A DNA stretch of 64,000 bases. Origin: Lunularia cruciata. Its lineage: Eukaryota > Streptophyta > Marchantiopsida > Lunulariales > Lunulariaceae. Shown here in pieces: positions 50,101 through 57,400 of this stretch. Both the position numbers and the translations under genes were made by a program. The number at the start of each line of letters is the position of its first letter. Position 1 is the stretch's first letter. The notes under the pieces were generated by a model. That model was not told the origin of the DNA and ran no database searches. It was given only the letters and a program-made list of their open reading frames with translations. The stretch is from the NCBI GenBank assembly GCA_948567375.1, contig OX419762.1, positions 56,153,034 through 56,217,033 on the forward strand, given 5' to 3'.

Positions 50101-50254
50101 CCAAATCCTTCATACTGAAGGCAAAACAACTCGTGTGACTCCTCAAGAACCTCCAAACCCTCCGTCTTTCCTCTCCAGTAAGCTTGGGTCCAAGATCTGG
50201 CTCCCAAGTATCCTTTGTAACTGTAGTAGGAGTGGAAGACGTACTGACTGGCTG
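47141..50254 (-). CDS. Pol: RT, RNase H, integrase and PHD finger
   Basis: Open from just after the TAG at 50255-50257 to a TGA at 47141; there is no ATG between that TAG and the pre-RT region. Numbering from codon 50146: RT about 75-240 with Asp127 (STLDLRAGYHQL) and CYIDDILVYS (Asp194/195); RNase H about 335-455 with TDWS (Asp341), Glu383 and TDHQPL (Asp408); integrase zinc site His590, His595, Cys625, Cys628; core Asp657, Asp717 and Glu752, a D,D35E spacing; then a C-terminal segment (FHPGDYVYL). Residues 956-1000 form a PHD finger where chromoviruses carry a chromodomain. All catalytic residues are present, so the enzymes could work if translated by readthrough or from an intact sister copy. 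Confidence 0.93.
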   Translation of the reverse strand, partial: QPVSTSSTPTTVTKDTWEPDLGPKLTGEERRRVWRFLRSHTSCFAFSMKDLGALKGPGIRIELTSNTPVFRRPYRYSEMERTLIQSRSSDLFEAGLVEISHGEYASAIVMPAKKDMHGNYTDRRMCGDYRPINRQTRADRYAMPTPEEIFDAIGHAEVFSTLDLRAGYHQLPIREEDKSKTTFWAIDPHGKDVLYQWRFLPFGLKNAPAEFQRVMDRILAGLDFARCYIDDILVYSTTVEEHERQLLEVFERLRSHGLKLHPGKCRFFHEQVEYLGHTIYPGGLGVQQTKVEAIARIPRPTDVSRVRAFLGLANFYRRYVRGFSAIAKALTKLTKLTQEWCWGDEQERAFVELKERLTSAPILRRPIRGRPFQVHTDWSMLGLGAVLTQHDDEEKEFVVAYASRSNNSAEAKYSSYEGECLAAVWAVAHFRCYLFGNPFTLITDHQPLKWLMESDKLSGKLARWALILQEYDFTVVHRPGVVNRDADGLSRNPCPSQQDQTGARWHGETDEEMVPGWHASAFLCIFAETLVVSLSAHTGGVIEVTDPESEDIGTVQRDIHDDVLVMDYLRTGVVGGTVGAKERDRVLQRARWFRLEGRHLLRVWEDGRVRVVPLPSQRPQLVRHAHEELGHFGVKRTYSLLQSHYWWRGMQTEVQQFVARCVVCDRVRASFNAPTPQLHPLPIMGLGYRWSLDFAGPLPLTVRHHRYVLVMVEHFSKWIELVALPDKSSEGTTYSFLDQVLSHFGAPAEVLTDQGTEFLGEFQVLCDKALIDHRTTSRDHPEADGLAERVVQTVKRGLQKYGLQRGHLGDWDLQLPWLAMGYRFSRQASLASFSPYFLLYGRDPDLPAAIRRDATVVLDLDDPDVWMSACSQRAEIFQRVMPMAFENLAIAQHRDTLRYATIQGGGYRPSIRRFHPGDYVYLQQTAPTTLDVSTGRTILRVREVLPSGVLVLEGRDGVVWKDHVRNCAPCHLPNIDGTMDPSLALVRAGLRCMLCGSSGGAATMLVCDSCSRGWHMACMTPPLTVIPQGQWLCPRCT
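47147..47281 (-). other. PHD finger domain at the integrase C-terminus
   Basis: Cys956, Cys959, Cys971, Cys974, His979, Cys982, Cys997 and Cys1000 give the C4HC3 pattern. CDSCSRGWHMAC, TPPL, IPQG and WLCPRC closely follow the PHD class of BAZ, KDM5 and TIF1-type proteins (CDxCDRGYHxxC...TPPL...GxWxCPxC), which read the histone H3 tail around Lys4. By analogy with chromodomains of chromoviruses I infer a role in choosing integration sites. Confidence 0.88.
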
Positions 50255-50257
50255 CTA
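50255..50257 (-). other. In-frame TAG between DNMT and RT, readthrough-like context
   Basis: Minus strand GTA-TAG-CAG-CCA-GTC. The frame is the same before and after. TAG followed by CAR-YYA is the strong readthrough context known from tobamoviruses. The alternative is a decayed CAG (Gln) codon. Confidence 0.6.
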
Positions 50258-52040
50258 TACTGGGCCCTTGGGAGCAATGGTGTCATGCTCCCGACCACTA
50301 GAGGTCCCAACCTCTGTGTGAAAAACTCCCTCCACTCTGGCTGCATCCCATGTGGACCAAGGGTGTAATCCAAGTAGCCCACGCTCACCTGGATGGACTC
50401 CAAGTAGACCACTCTCTCTAGTAGCTACTGGATGTGTCCCAAGAATACCATGTCCACTCGGTCCATCGCCCCCAGCATGTGCCTGAATCGTCTCGATAGG
50501 CACAGGGCTCACAAGTGTCCGAGTGGTGATGCCTATCAAGCGCATCCTACGCTGCTCTGCCAAACCAAGGCTCACAATCCAGGTCAAACAGTTCAGGTCC
50601 ATAGCCTGACCTAACACCTGACGCCTGGATGCCTCTGACACTGCTGGAACAGCGGTAATACCGGTGCAAAAACCCATCGCCCGCTCTCTCTCATCAACAT
50701 TGGGCTCCACCAACTGCTGTAACTGTGAGTCCCAAACAAGTCCAGGTCCTCCCTCTCGAAAAGCATGAGAGCTCATGAGTGTGGGAAATGCAGCTCTAGG
50801 CTGTCCAACTAGGTTCACCACTGCCATGGGTGACCTATCAGCCACTACCACTGTCTGAGACTGACGTCCAGCATCCAAGATATCATCAACAAGAATGTGG
50901 TCTAGTCGCTGAATCCCATCATAACTACGCTGTAGAACCTCTCTGGGTATAAGGTTCGTCCACCAAAGACGAAGACGATGAGCCTGTGATCCCACTCTGG
51001 CTGCATCTAACAATACAGTAGGTCCCATCCATGAATGGACCTGATGTGTACTTGCCACCACTCTAGTGCGAGAATCACCCATCAATGGAACGTTCTCCAA
51101 AAGGTAAGCTGGAGAAACAGACTGATGAACCTGGAGATGTTGTAGTATCCGTAACATCTCCCAAAACACACCAGAACGAGGATCCTGAAGACCCAAACCG
51201 CGGCCCGCACGTGTATGTCCCTGACATGGCCATCCAGAAATCACCAAGTGAACAAGCCCATGTCTCTCTAGGTCATGCGCCCCCAGTAAGGAAATGTCTC
51301 CTGGTAAGGCCTTCTGGTAACCTCTGACTGCTGACATCGGTAATAACTCCGGATACCGATAGGCCAAGTGTGCCACATGATGTAGAGAGACTTGCCTAGC
51401 AGTCTCATCTCTCTCTACATACAAGTACCTCTGTACTCGGATACCCGCCTGTAATACCGTAGCTAGTATGGTGCTGATCCCACCAAACAACTCCAATAGG
51501 CATATCCCCTCTACTGGATACTGCCAAGCAATGAGTGTGGTATCCAGAGGTGTCAAAGCAATCGCCTCTGGAGGCTCATCCTCACACTCATCCCCTGATG
51601 GTACGAAGGCTCCACTCCAAGCCTGCTGCACCAACTGATCTGCATGCTGATGCAATGCCTCCTCTGAACTCCACAATGGAACATCCAAGGTGGATGGAAC
51701 AATCCCACTCGTACTCCATAGCCGAGTGATCTCCTCTGGTATTGGAGTATCCTCTGCATGGGCGTTCCCCTCCAACAAGTCACCAGGCCAAGTAACTGCA
51801 CCGCTGAAAGCCAAAACTGATGCTGCCATGGTCCCGGACTGTAGTGAGCCAAGACTGCCACTACTGAAGCGTACTGGTAGGCGACATACCCGTCCCTCAC
51901 CAGACTGCCAACCAGGTCTATAAGAGGCTGTCTCCTCCCAATAGTCAATACTGAAACCCATAGGGTATAACACTGCTCCCCCAACTAGCACATCATAGGA
52001 CTCAGCTATCGTCGTAATAGCCTGAGCTCTCACCACCAAG
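50258..52040 (-). CDS. DNMT3-like cytosine-5 DNA methyltransferase domain
   Basis: Sits in the polyprotein between protease and RT. Numbering from codon 52135: motif I LLELFGGIST (213-222) with GIRVQRYLYVERDETA after it (motif II, Glu241); motif IV GWPCQGHTRAGRG with catalytic Cys304; motif VI LLENVPLMG (Glu347); motif VIII VGSQAHRLRLWWTN (Arg387, Arg389); motif IX/X ERERAMGF and RRQVLGQAMDLN. The order I to X is linear, so this is not a rearranged DRM. The AHRxR-WW-N block and the ERAMGF...LGQ end match DNMT3 better than DNMT1, CMT or DNMT2. No target-recruitment domain (PWWP, ADD) is seen. Known family reaction: transfer of a methyl group from SAM to C5 of cytosine. Residues needed for catalysis are all visible. 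Confidence 0.92.
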
Positions 52041-52170
52041 AGATGTCTGGATCTGAAATGGACACCTCTCCACATCGGTCTTCCGTAACTCCAGACCAAC
52101 AATTGCAGCCTTCCCCAACATAAGGGGCTACGCACCAGAGTCTAACAAGACTCTCTGTGGTGTATAGACC
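51900..52170 (-). pseudogene. Aspartic protease, split by a TAG and a frame change
   Basis: VLLDSGA (active-site D-S-G) ends the upstream frame at a TAG (52128-52130). The same frame continues with PLMLGKAAIVGLEL and CPFQIQTSLGG to about 52038. The sense then moves one base forward into the DNMT frame (AITTIAESYDVLVGG, VLYPMGFSIDYW), the end of a retropepsin. Either one base was gained or a +1 shift is used. Confidence 0.8.
52128..52130 (-). other. In-frame TAG in protease
   Basis: GCG-TAG-CCC directly after DSGA. Gypsy proteases often have Gln here, so CAG to TAG is the simplest reading. The context is not readthrough-like. Confidence 0.6.
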
Positions 52171-53222
52171 TTCCCTGAAGGTCCTACCAAACGAAAGATC
52201 CCCCTCTGGTTATCCAATAGGACAACACCAGGTGTAAACCGCGCTCTCTCAAAGGCCGGTCTAGCTGGCAACTCCTCCAGTCTAGCCGCTGCTGCCTGCC
52301 ATAAACCATTGGTCGCTGAACGGATCCCATGCTCCTCAACCAAGTCAGCTCCACTACCAACCACCTCTGCTCTAGTAGTAGGAACTGCACCATCCCTACT
52401 CTCACACAACGTGGCAGCCAACCGGAACACTGGGGCTGGGTCCACTCCCAATGTAAACATGTCACTGGCTGAAAATAAAGGATGCCGCATAATCAACTGA
52501 GCCGCCCCCAACATCATGCTAGACTCAGTCTGTGTAGTAGCAGGTGGCTGACTAGCAGGTACTCCATCAAGTACTCCATCACCACCTACCACACCTGCAC
52601 TGGGACGTCTAGGAACCATGGATGTCGTCTGCAATGCCTCAGATAGCGTGAAAGATTGGGGAAGTCTGACCTGTCTCCCAACCTCTCCTCTCTGTGGGTC
52701 CAACTCCACTGATGCTCCTCTAGGCTCTGGAGCACGTACTGCACTCCTAGTCACTGCTGCAGATGCATCCACCTGTGCTGCTCCGCACATGAAGTCCAAA
52801 GCATCTCTATCACCAGCATATGAGGTGGAAGCCTCAGCACCCGAATCTGATCTCCTATGAGCAATAGCCATACTAGCCAATCTCTGCTCCAACTGCTCAA
52901 TCCGAGTAGCCATAGATGTGTCAGAAGTAAGGGCAGGTACTGCACCCCTACTAGGTGTAGATCCTCTACCACCACCTCTACCACCTCGTCCTCCTTGAAC
53001 TGGAGCTCCTCTACTACCTGCCATAGCAGCCCTACCACTCCGTAACTCCGGGTGTAGGTCAAAACACCGGTCACTAGTATGACCAAATCTATGGCAGTGC
53101 TCACACTGCCTCTGTGCTGGCTGTGATGCACCAGAGGTATCAGGTCCGCTGCCCTGAGTACACTCTCTCCTATGGTGAGGTCCACCACAAGTCCAACAAG
53201 CAACACCACCACTCACTGGCTG
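52131..53222 (-). CDS. Nucleocapsid (two zinc knuckles) to protease start
   Basis: Begins straight after a TAG (53223-53225) with no ATG before the first domain. Counting from codon 53216: knuckle 1 CWTCGGPHHRREC (7-19, Cys-x2-Cys with a shortened His/Cys spacing), knuckle 2 CEHCHRFGHTSDRC (38-51, Cys-x2-Cys-x4-His-x4-Cys). A Gly/Arg-rich stretch (GGRGGRGGGRG, around 75-85) and a long variable spacer follow; the frame ends in the protease triad D-S-G. Knuckles and RG box are expected to bind the genomic RNA. Confidence 0.85.
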
Positions 53223-53225
53223 CTA
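53223..53225 (-). other. In-frame TAG between capsid and nucleocapsid, readthrough-like context
   Basis: CAG-TAG-CAG-CCA-GTG: TAG followed by CAR-YYA, with a Gln codon before it, close to the tobamovirus signal CAA-TAG-CAA-TTA. The same TAG-CAG-CCA-GT sequence occurs at 50255. Confidence 0.6.
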
Positions 53226-54431
53226 CTGCCCCGAAAATGAGGGTAAGGGTCTAACTTCACTAGGCCCTCCACTCGCTCCATAGGATCTGGGCTGTCCACC
53301 CTGTCCTTGAAAACCAACTGAGCGTGGTGCACTCTGCTGCACTCTAGAAGAAGTCACAACCGTGGATGAGGTCTCTCTACCAAATCCAAATGTCACCACT
53401 CTCTCCTCCACCAAGTTGAGCTCAATACGCTCAACCAAACCAAAGACTACTGCCAAAGTGGGCGAAGTAGCCTGCAACAACGTAGCATCACGAACTCTAC
53501 GTCGCAACTCCCTGTCCAATATCCCATACCAAAACTGGACTGCCTGGGCCTCAGTAACTCCCTGAGTGAAACTGATCAGCCGCCTCATCCGAGTGTATGC
53601 CTCGCGTAGGCTCTCTCCAGCCTTCCGCTGGAACTCCTGCAAGCTCCTCAGCTTGTCAGTCCGCACTCCCTGGTAGTTCTGCCTCAAACATAGGAAGAAC
53701 TCAACCATGGGGTTAAACCCCGGTACCACACCACCTCCTGCAGCGGTACCTCCACTCGTAGTAGCACTATCTCCAGCTAGTGCACCTCCACTAGCTCCAC
53801 CAACACTACTCGAGCTAGAACTCGTAGGTACAGCCGACCTACTCCTGGCCACCGAACCTGAAGTGATGGAGACATAGTGTGGAGACCAATACTGTCTCCA
53901 TAACTCAATCTCCTCCAAATGAGCTCTCCTGAACTCATGGTAGTCGTCCATCGGTGGACCCTCCAAGTGCTAAAACAACCCCTTCCATGCCATGAAGGGT
54001 GTGAACAAAGTCGGGTTCCGCATCTGCTGCAGATCACACCAACTATCAAACTCCTGGATGAAGTCATCCAACTCAATGGTACCCACTGTACCAGAGTAAC
54101 GCCTAGGGCCTTTGGAGGCCCCATAAATCTCGTCCATGTCCCACAACAACGGTGCGGACACACCAAGTGCACTCTCAACTGAATCAGCTCCTGTGTCGAA
54201 CTCCAACTCAGAGTCAATCTCCTCCCTCACTGGGACCTGAGATACAGGCTGATACCGAGCACCACTCCGAGTAAACCCACTGCGTACTGCAGGGCTAACT
54301 CCTCTGGAATCTCCAAAGAACTCCGTCGTGACAAAGTAACCACACCAACAAACCCGAACCACCAACTGCAACAGCAAGTCGCAACCGCAAGTGCCCCACC
54401 AAGTGCCAACACCACCGCGTGCCAACACCAA
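53226..54431 (-). CDS. Gag, capsid region with one internal TAG
   Basis: Two frames in register, 53970-54431 and 53226-53966, are separated by a single TAG at 53970-53972 (TTT-TAG-CAC). The second contains MVEFFLCLRQNYQGVRTD, LQEFQRKAGESLREAYTRM and VQFWYGILDRELRRRV, the retrotransposon Gag capsid fold (W..L....QR..E.....F). The first holds an acidic N-terminal part and IELDDFIQEFDSWCDL. No ATG occurs at the upstream edge; the first in-frame ATG is at residue 99 of the first frame. The true start is therefore unclear. Confidence 0.75.
53970..53972 (-). other. In-frame TAG in Gag
   Basis: TTT-TAG-CAC-TTG. The reading frame is unchanged across it and the protein sense continues. One base off the CAR-YYA rule, so a CAG to TAG change is more likely than designed readthrough. 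Confidence 0.55.
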
Positions 54432-54742
54432 CTAAAACACCACCCACTAATGTAACTCTAACCGAGATAACTACACTAGGGGAAGGGCAACCTATAACTT
54501 GCCATCATAACACGCACTCTCACGGTCTGCAGGTCATCACTTCCTGCCTCACCGGAGAGAAACAAAGGTAGTCTGACTGGTCATCACTCCAGCCTCACCA
54601 CCGAGAGCACACCAGAGCACCAACGCTCAAAAGTCAAGGCACCTCACACAAACGTGGTGCACAAACAGGAAGCAGAGAATGGAGGGGATCCAATCACAAG
54701 AAATCTAAACAAAAACCCTCCATCTCATAACACAACACGGGA

Positions 54743-54757
54743 CTGACTCTGCCACCA
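54743..54757 (-). other. Candidate primer binding site in the leader
   Basis: The minus strand reads TGGTGGCAGAGTCAG, matching TGGTATCAGAGC at 9 of the first 11 positions. It is almost 1 kb inside a1, so if real the primer site is not adjacent to the repeat. That is unlike LTR elements. Confidence 0.35.
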
Positions 54758-54892
54758 TTTGGCATTTGACATAAGAGTAGTTCGTATCTAAGTCCTAAGC
54801 TACCAAGATCACCAAGAATGGGATCAAACTGCCTCTCCTAGCCAAAGCTACATGTGTATAGATAACAGTGGCACAGTCACTATGACAACAAG

Positions 54893-54964
54893 TGAGGGTG
54901 GACCAGTTGGCTAGGGCACCAGTCTAGGAACAAGAGATCTAGGGGTCAAACCCTGTTGCGCACA
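54893..54964 (+). repeat. tRNA-derived (SINE-like) sequence
   Basis: CAGTTGGCTAGGGCACC resembles the D-arm/A-box region of tRNAs, and GGGGTCAAACCCT, about 40 bases later, resembles the T-arm/B-box (GGTTCGAATCC). The spacing fits a tRNA. The acceptor stem is not complementary, so this is a tRNA relic or SINE head rather than a gene. It lies antisense to the host element. Confidence 0.55.
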
Positions 54965-55149
54965 ATCTAGCAAGAAAGGCAGATTTTGCCAACCAATGAC
55001 CAAGATCTACACTAAACTAGCTAGCCTCACGCCAGCAAGCTGGCTTGCTGGCCCTTCTGGCCCTTCTAGGCCTTCGTAGCCTCTCATAGCCCACAGCCCT
55101 ATGCCTCGAAACGCCGAAATAAAGCCAAATGAGGCCTTTCTTGTTGCCA

Positions 55150-55305
55150 CTTCAAACCTCCTCCAAAATTGGCGAAACTTCTCCAAATCTGCGAAACTCC
55201 TCCAAACTAGCGAAAGTTCTCCAAATCTGGCCAAACAGCGAAACTCCTCCAATTCTGGCCCAAAATCTGACGTAAATCTGACGTAAAATCTGACGTAAAC
55301 CCTAA
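55150..55305. repeat. Short tandem repeats in the leader
   Basis: Units of GCGAAACT-CTCCAAA with about 18-base spacing recur at 55160-55260. Then TCTGACGTAAA occurs three times at 55267-55302. Confidence 0.75.
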
Positions 55306-55697
55306 AGATGGATGTCCGCCAAATCCCCCGCTAACTTTCCACTCGAGCCAAATTGACAAAACGGGTTTTTCCAAATCACAATTTCATGAGAAGAGCTTTC
55401 CAACTCCACCTTCAATTTCACTTTCTGAGCCCAACTCGTAGCAAATTGGTCCTGCCTTCACCTCCTGAGCTCAAAATCACAACACTGCTCAAAAATTGCT
55501 TCTTCTTTGCTCGAAATTTGGCCAGCGCTTCCGCACACCGTCCGCCTAACTGCCAAATTTGCATCAACTACACGAGTTCTGCACACTAGGGAAACACAGA
55601 ACCTGAATCGAGCTACCACGATCCACCGAGCTTGGAGATACCACCAACACTCAACGTTCCTGCACCCGATTTCCCCCTGACATCACTTCTCTGATGT

Positions 55698-56145
55698 AAT
55701 CAGATTGCTTAACATTCTCAACTCAACTCAACTCAGATCAGTACTTGATCTGTCACTCTATAAACTGCCAACAACTGGGCACTGATTACAGTCAAGCCAC
55801 ACCCACTCAAGCATAGAGAATCCAGGTGACGCTCGCCGGCCTCTGTCCACCATAGCCAGGAACTCAAAGGCTCAACATCAGAGAAGTGAGCTCTCTGGAG
55901 CTCACTTCGAAACTATACCCCCTGGACTCGAGCTAGCCCTGAAACCCTAACGGTCCCGCTGACGGCACACTCGACGGTGCAAACGGTGCAAAGTGACGGT
56001 GGGCCCCACCATGAAGTCAGTACCCCGAACACGAAATCTAACCGTCGGAAAGTAGTCCCTGAGAAACAGCTAGAATAACTCTAACTACCATCACTGGAAC
56101 TCCAGTGTCCGAGCATCTAGATGCGGAACTACAAATGGCGTGACA
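55698..56145 (-). repeat. Repeat a1 (5' terminus of nested element)
   Basis: 448 bp ending GGCGTGACA on the plus strand (sense start TGTCACGCC). The same 11-bp hairpin as in a2 lies at 55883-55908. No b repeat adjoins it, which distinguishes it from a normal 5' LTR. Confidence 0.92.
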
Positions 56146-56149
56146 ATGA
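56146..56149. other. Target-site duplication ATGA, right copy
   Basis: Pairs with 46305-46308. Confidence 0.8.
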
Positions 56150-57400
56150 CTCCTTCAACATGACTGACTCGGCTTAACCCAAGTCAAATAGCAATCAAAC
56201 CCCCTTCCTCCAAATCATTTTTACCCACGGTGATGTCATATGAGTCTTTGTCTTTGACCTCTACCTTTAGCATTCTAAGTAATTCACTTGGACTTCTTCA
56301 TCAAAGTCTTTAGAAGACAAAGATGAAGAATCTTTTGATTCTTTGGACTTCAAAAGACAAATTTTTCCTTTTGAAAATTTTTTATTTTAAGTTGGAAAAA
56401 GAAGGTGAGGAATCTTTTTCCAACTTATAGTCATTAGATTTTGGTCTTTGGATCAGATGTCCTTGAACCTCAGCTTCTATTGGTGCCAATCCATAACAAC
56501 TTAGGCATTATACACCCAAGGTCTTTTGATCAACAGTGGGTAACTAGTTTTGATCATTGATCTCAACACAATGTAATTCAACTTGAAAAGCATCCCTTTG
56601 ATGATCATAGTTAGACAACATGCCTAATGGTCATCTCTTGGTTTGATCCGCAAATTCCAAATTTTGGGTGTTGGTTTGAACATATAATACCCATGTTGAT
56701 GTGCGGTATCCTTTGTCATGACATTTTACACCAAAAACCAAATCAATGGGTATTGATGTAATCACACAACCCATGATCTCTACATCTACTTTGGGAGATC
56801 CTAAATCTTCTTGCTCAATATGATAGATAGCCGGCAAGTCTTTGTGGGTCATCTCCCTTACTTTCTTGAGGGCCAAACACAATTGCTTCTTGTACAACTT
56901 GTTATCTTCCCTAATTGCTTGAATGTGACATTAGCCTACGTGGATGCTATATCTACCACAATATTGTATTGAAATACTCCTCCCAATTTCACCTTCTTCA
57001 CCTTTGACTGTGGGTTGGACATCTCTCCTTATTCCAACCTGACTTTGGGGCGCTTTGATCCTACCTCATGGATTTCCTTCTATAAGGCTTTGGATGTGGC
57101 TTTTGCTAGAATTTTCTTCTCCTTAGCAGATAGGATAGCTTTTGGGTGCAACCTCTTTGCCTTTTGTGCAAACAAAGATGTAGTACTCACTTTAGGATCA
57201 TGCTTCTTCTTTCCTAAGCGTGTCTCAACTTTCAAAGCTTTGAGGTTTGTCCATTCTCCTTTCAAAGCCGTATTCCCTTCTTGAGGTCTCTCCTCCTCAA
57301 GAGTTATACAATTTACATTTGTATCTCCTTTAGAATGAACTGCAACTTGCTTAGTTGGAGTCTTGCTTAGTTGGAGTCTGTACATACTTTACCAACGGCT
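56150..57400 (-). pseudogene. Protease region of element III, upstream of the insertion
   Basis: The frame 56631-56897 reads LPAIYHIEQEDLGSPKVDVE and GCVITSIPIDL, a segment near the Athila/Tat-like protease. The frame 57080-57385 is Lys-rich and unassigned. The last stretch before 56150 translates to LGLSRVSHVEGV, which joins in frame with INLDDLQ on the other side of the nested element. Confidence 0.65.

Larger units (their letters stand above)
54432..55697 (-). other. Long leader of the nested element
   Basis: About 1.27 kb between repeat a1 and the Gag frame, with no coding signature. It contains short tandem repeats (55150-55305), a tRNA-like block on the opposite strand (54901-54962), and a possible primer site (54743-54757). 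Right beside a1 the sense strand reads ACATCAGAGAAGTGATGT, a 6-bp stem with only a 7-base match to the initiator-tRNA primer site. Confidence 0.6.
46309..56145 (-). mobile_element. DNMT- and PHD-bearing retroelement with split direct repeats
   Basis: A 9.8-kb, GC-rich minus-strand element. Sense order: repeat a1, leader, Gag, two zinc knuckles, protease, DNMT3-like methyltransferase, RT, RNase H, D,D35E integrase, PHD finger, then b1-a2-b2. Ends are TG...CA and flanked by ATGA. Repeat pairs a1/a2 differ at 3 of 448 positions and b1/b2 at 3 of 107, so the insertion is young compared with everything else in the window. Four in-frame TAG stops and one frame change interrupt it. RT and integrase are Ty3/gypsy type. 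The DNMT and PHD are not standard for gypsy elements. Confidence 0.9.

Noticed and set aside
50258-52040. Host DRM or CMT gene fragment
   Set aside because: Motif order is linear, there is no UBA or chromo/BAH part, and the frame is continuous with protease and Pol sequence.
54893-54964. A functional tRNA gene
   Set aside because: A- and B-box-like parts are present but the acceptor and anticodon stems do not pair well. Called a relic instead.
46417-56145. Ordinary LTR retrotransposon with 448-bp LTRs only
   Set aside because: The ATGA duplication and TG/CA ends lie at 46309 and 56145, so the b2 repeat is part of the element, and the b copies flank a2 only.
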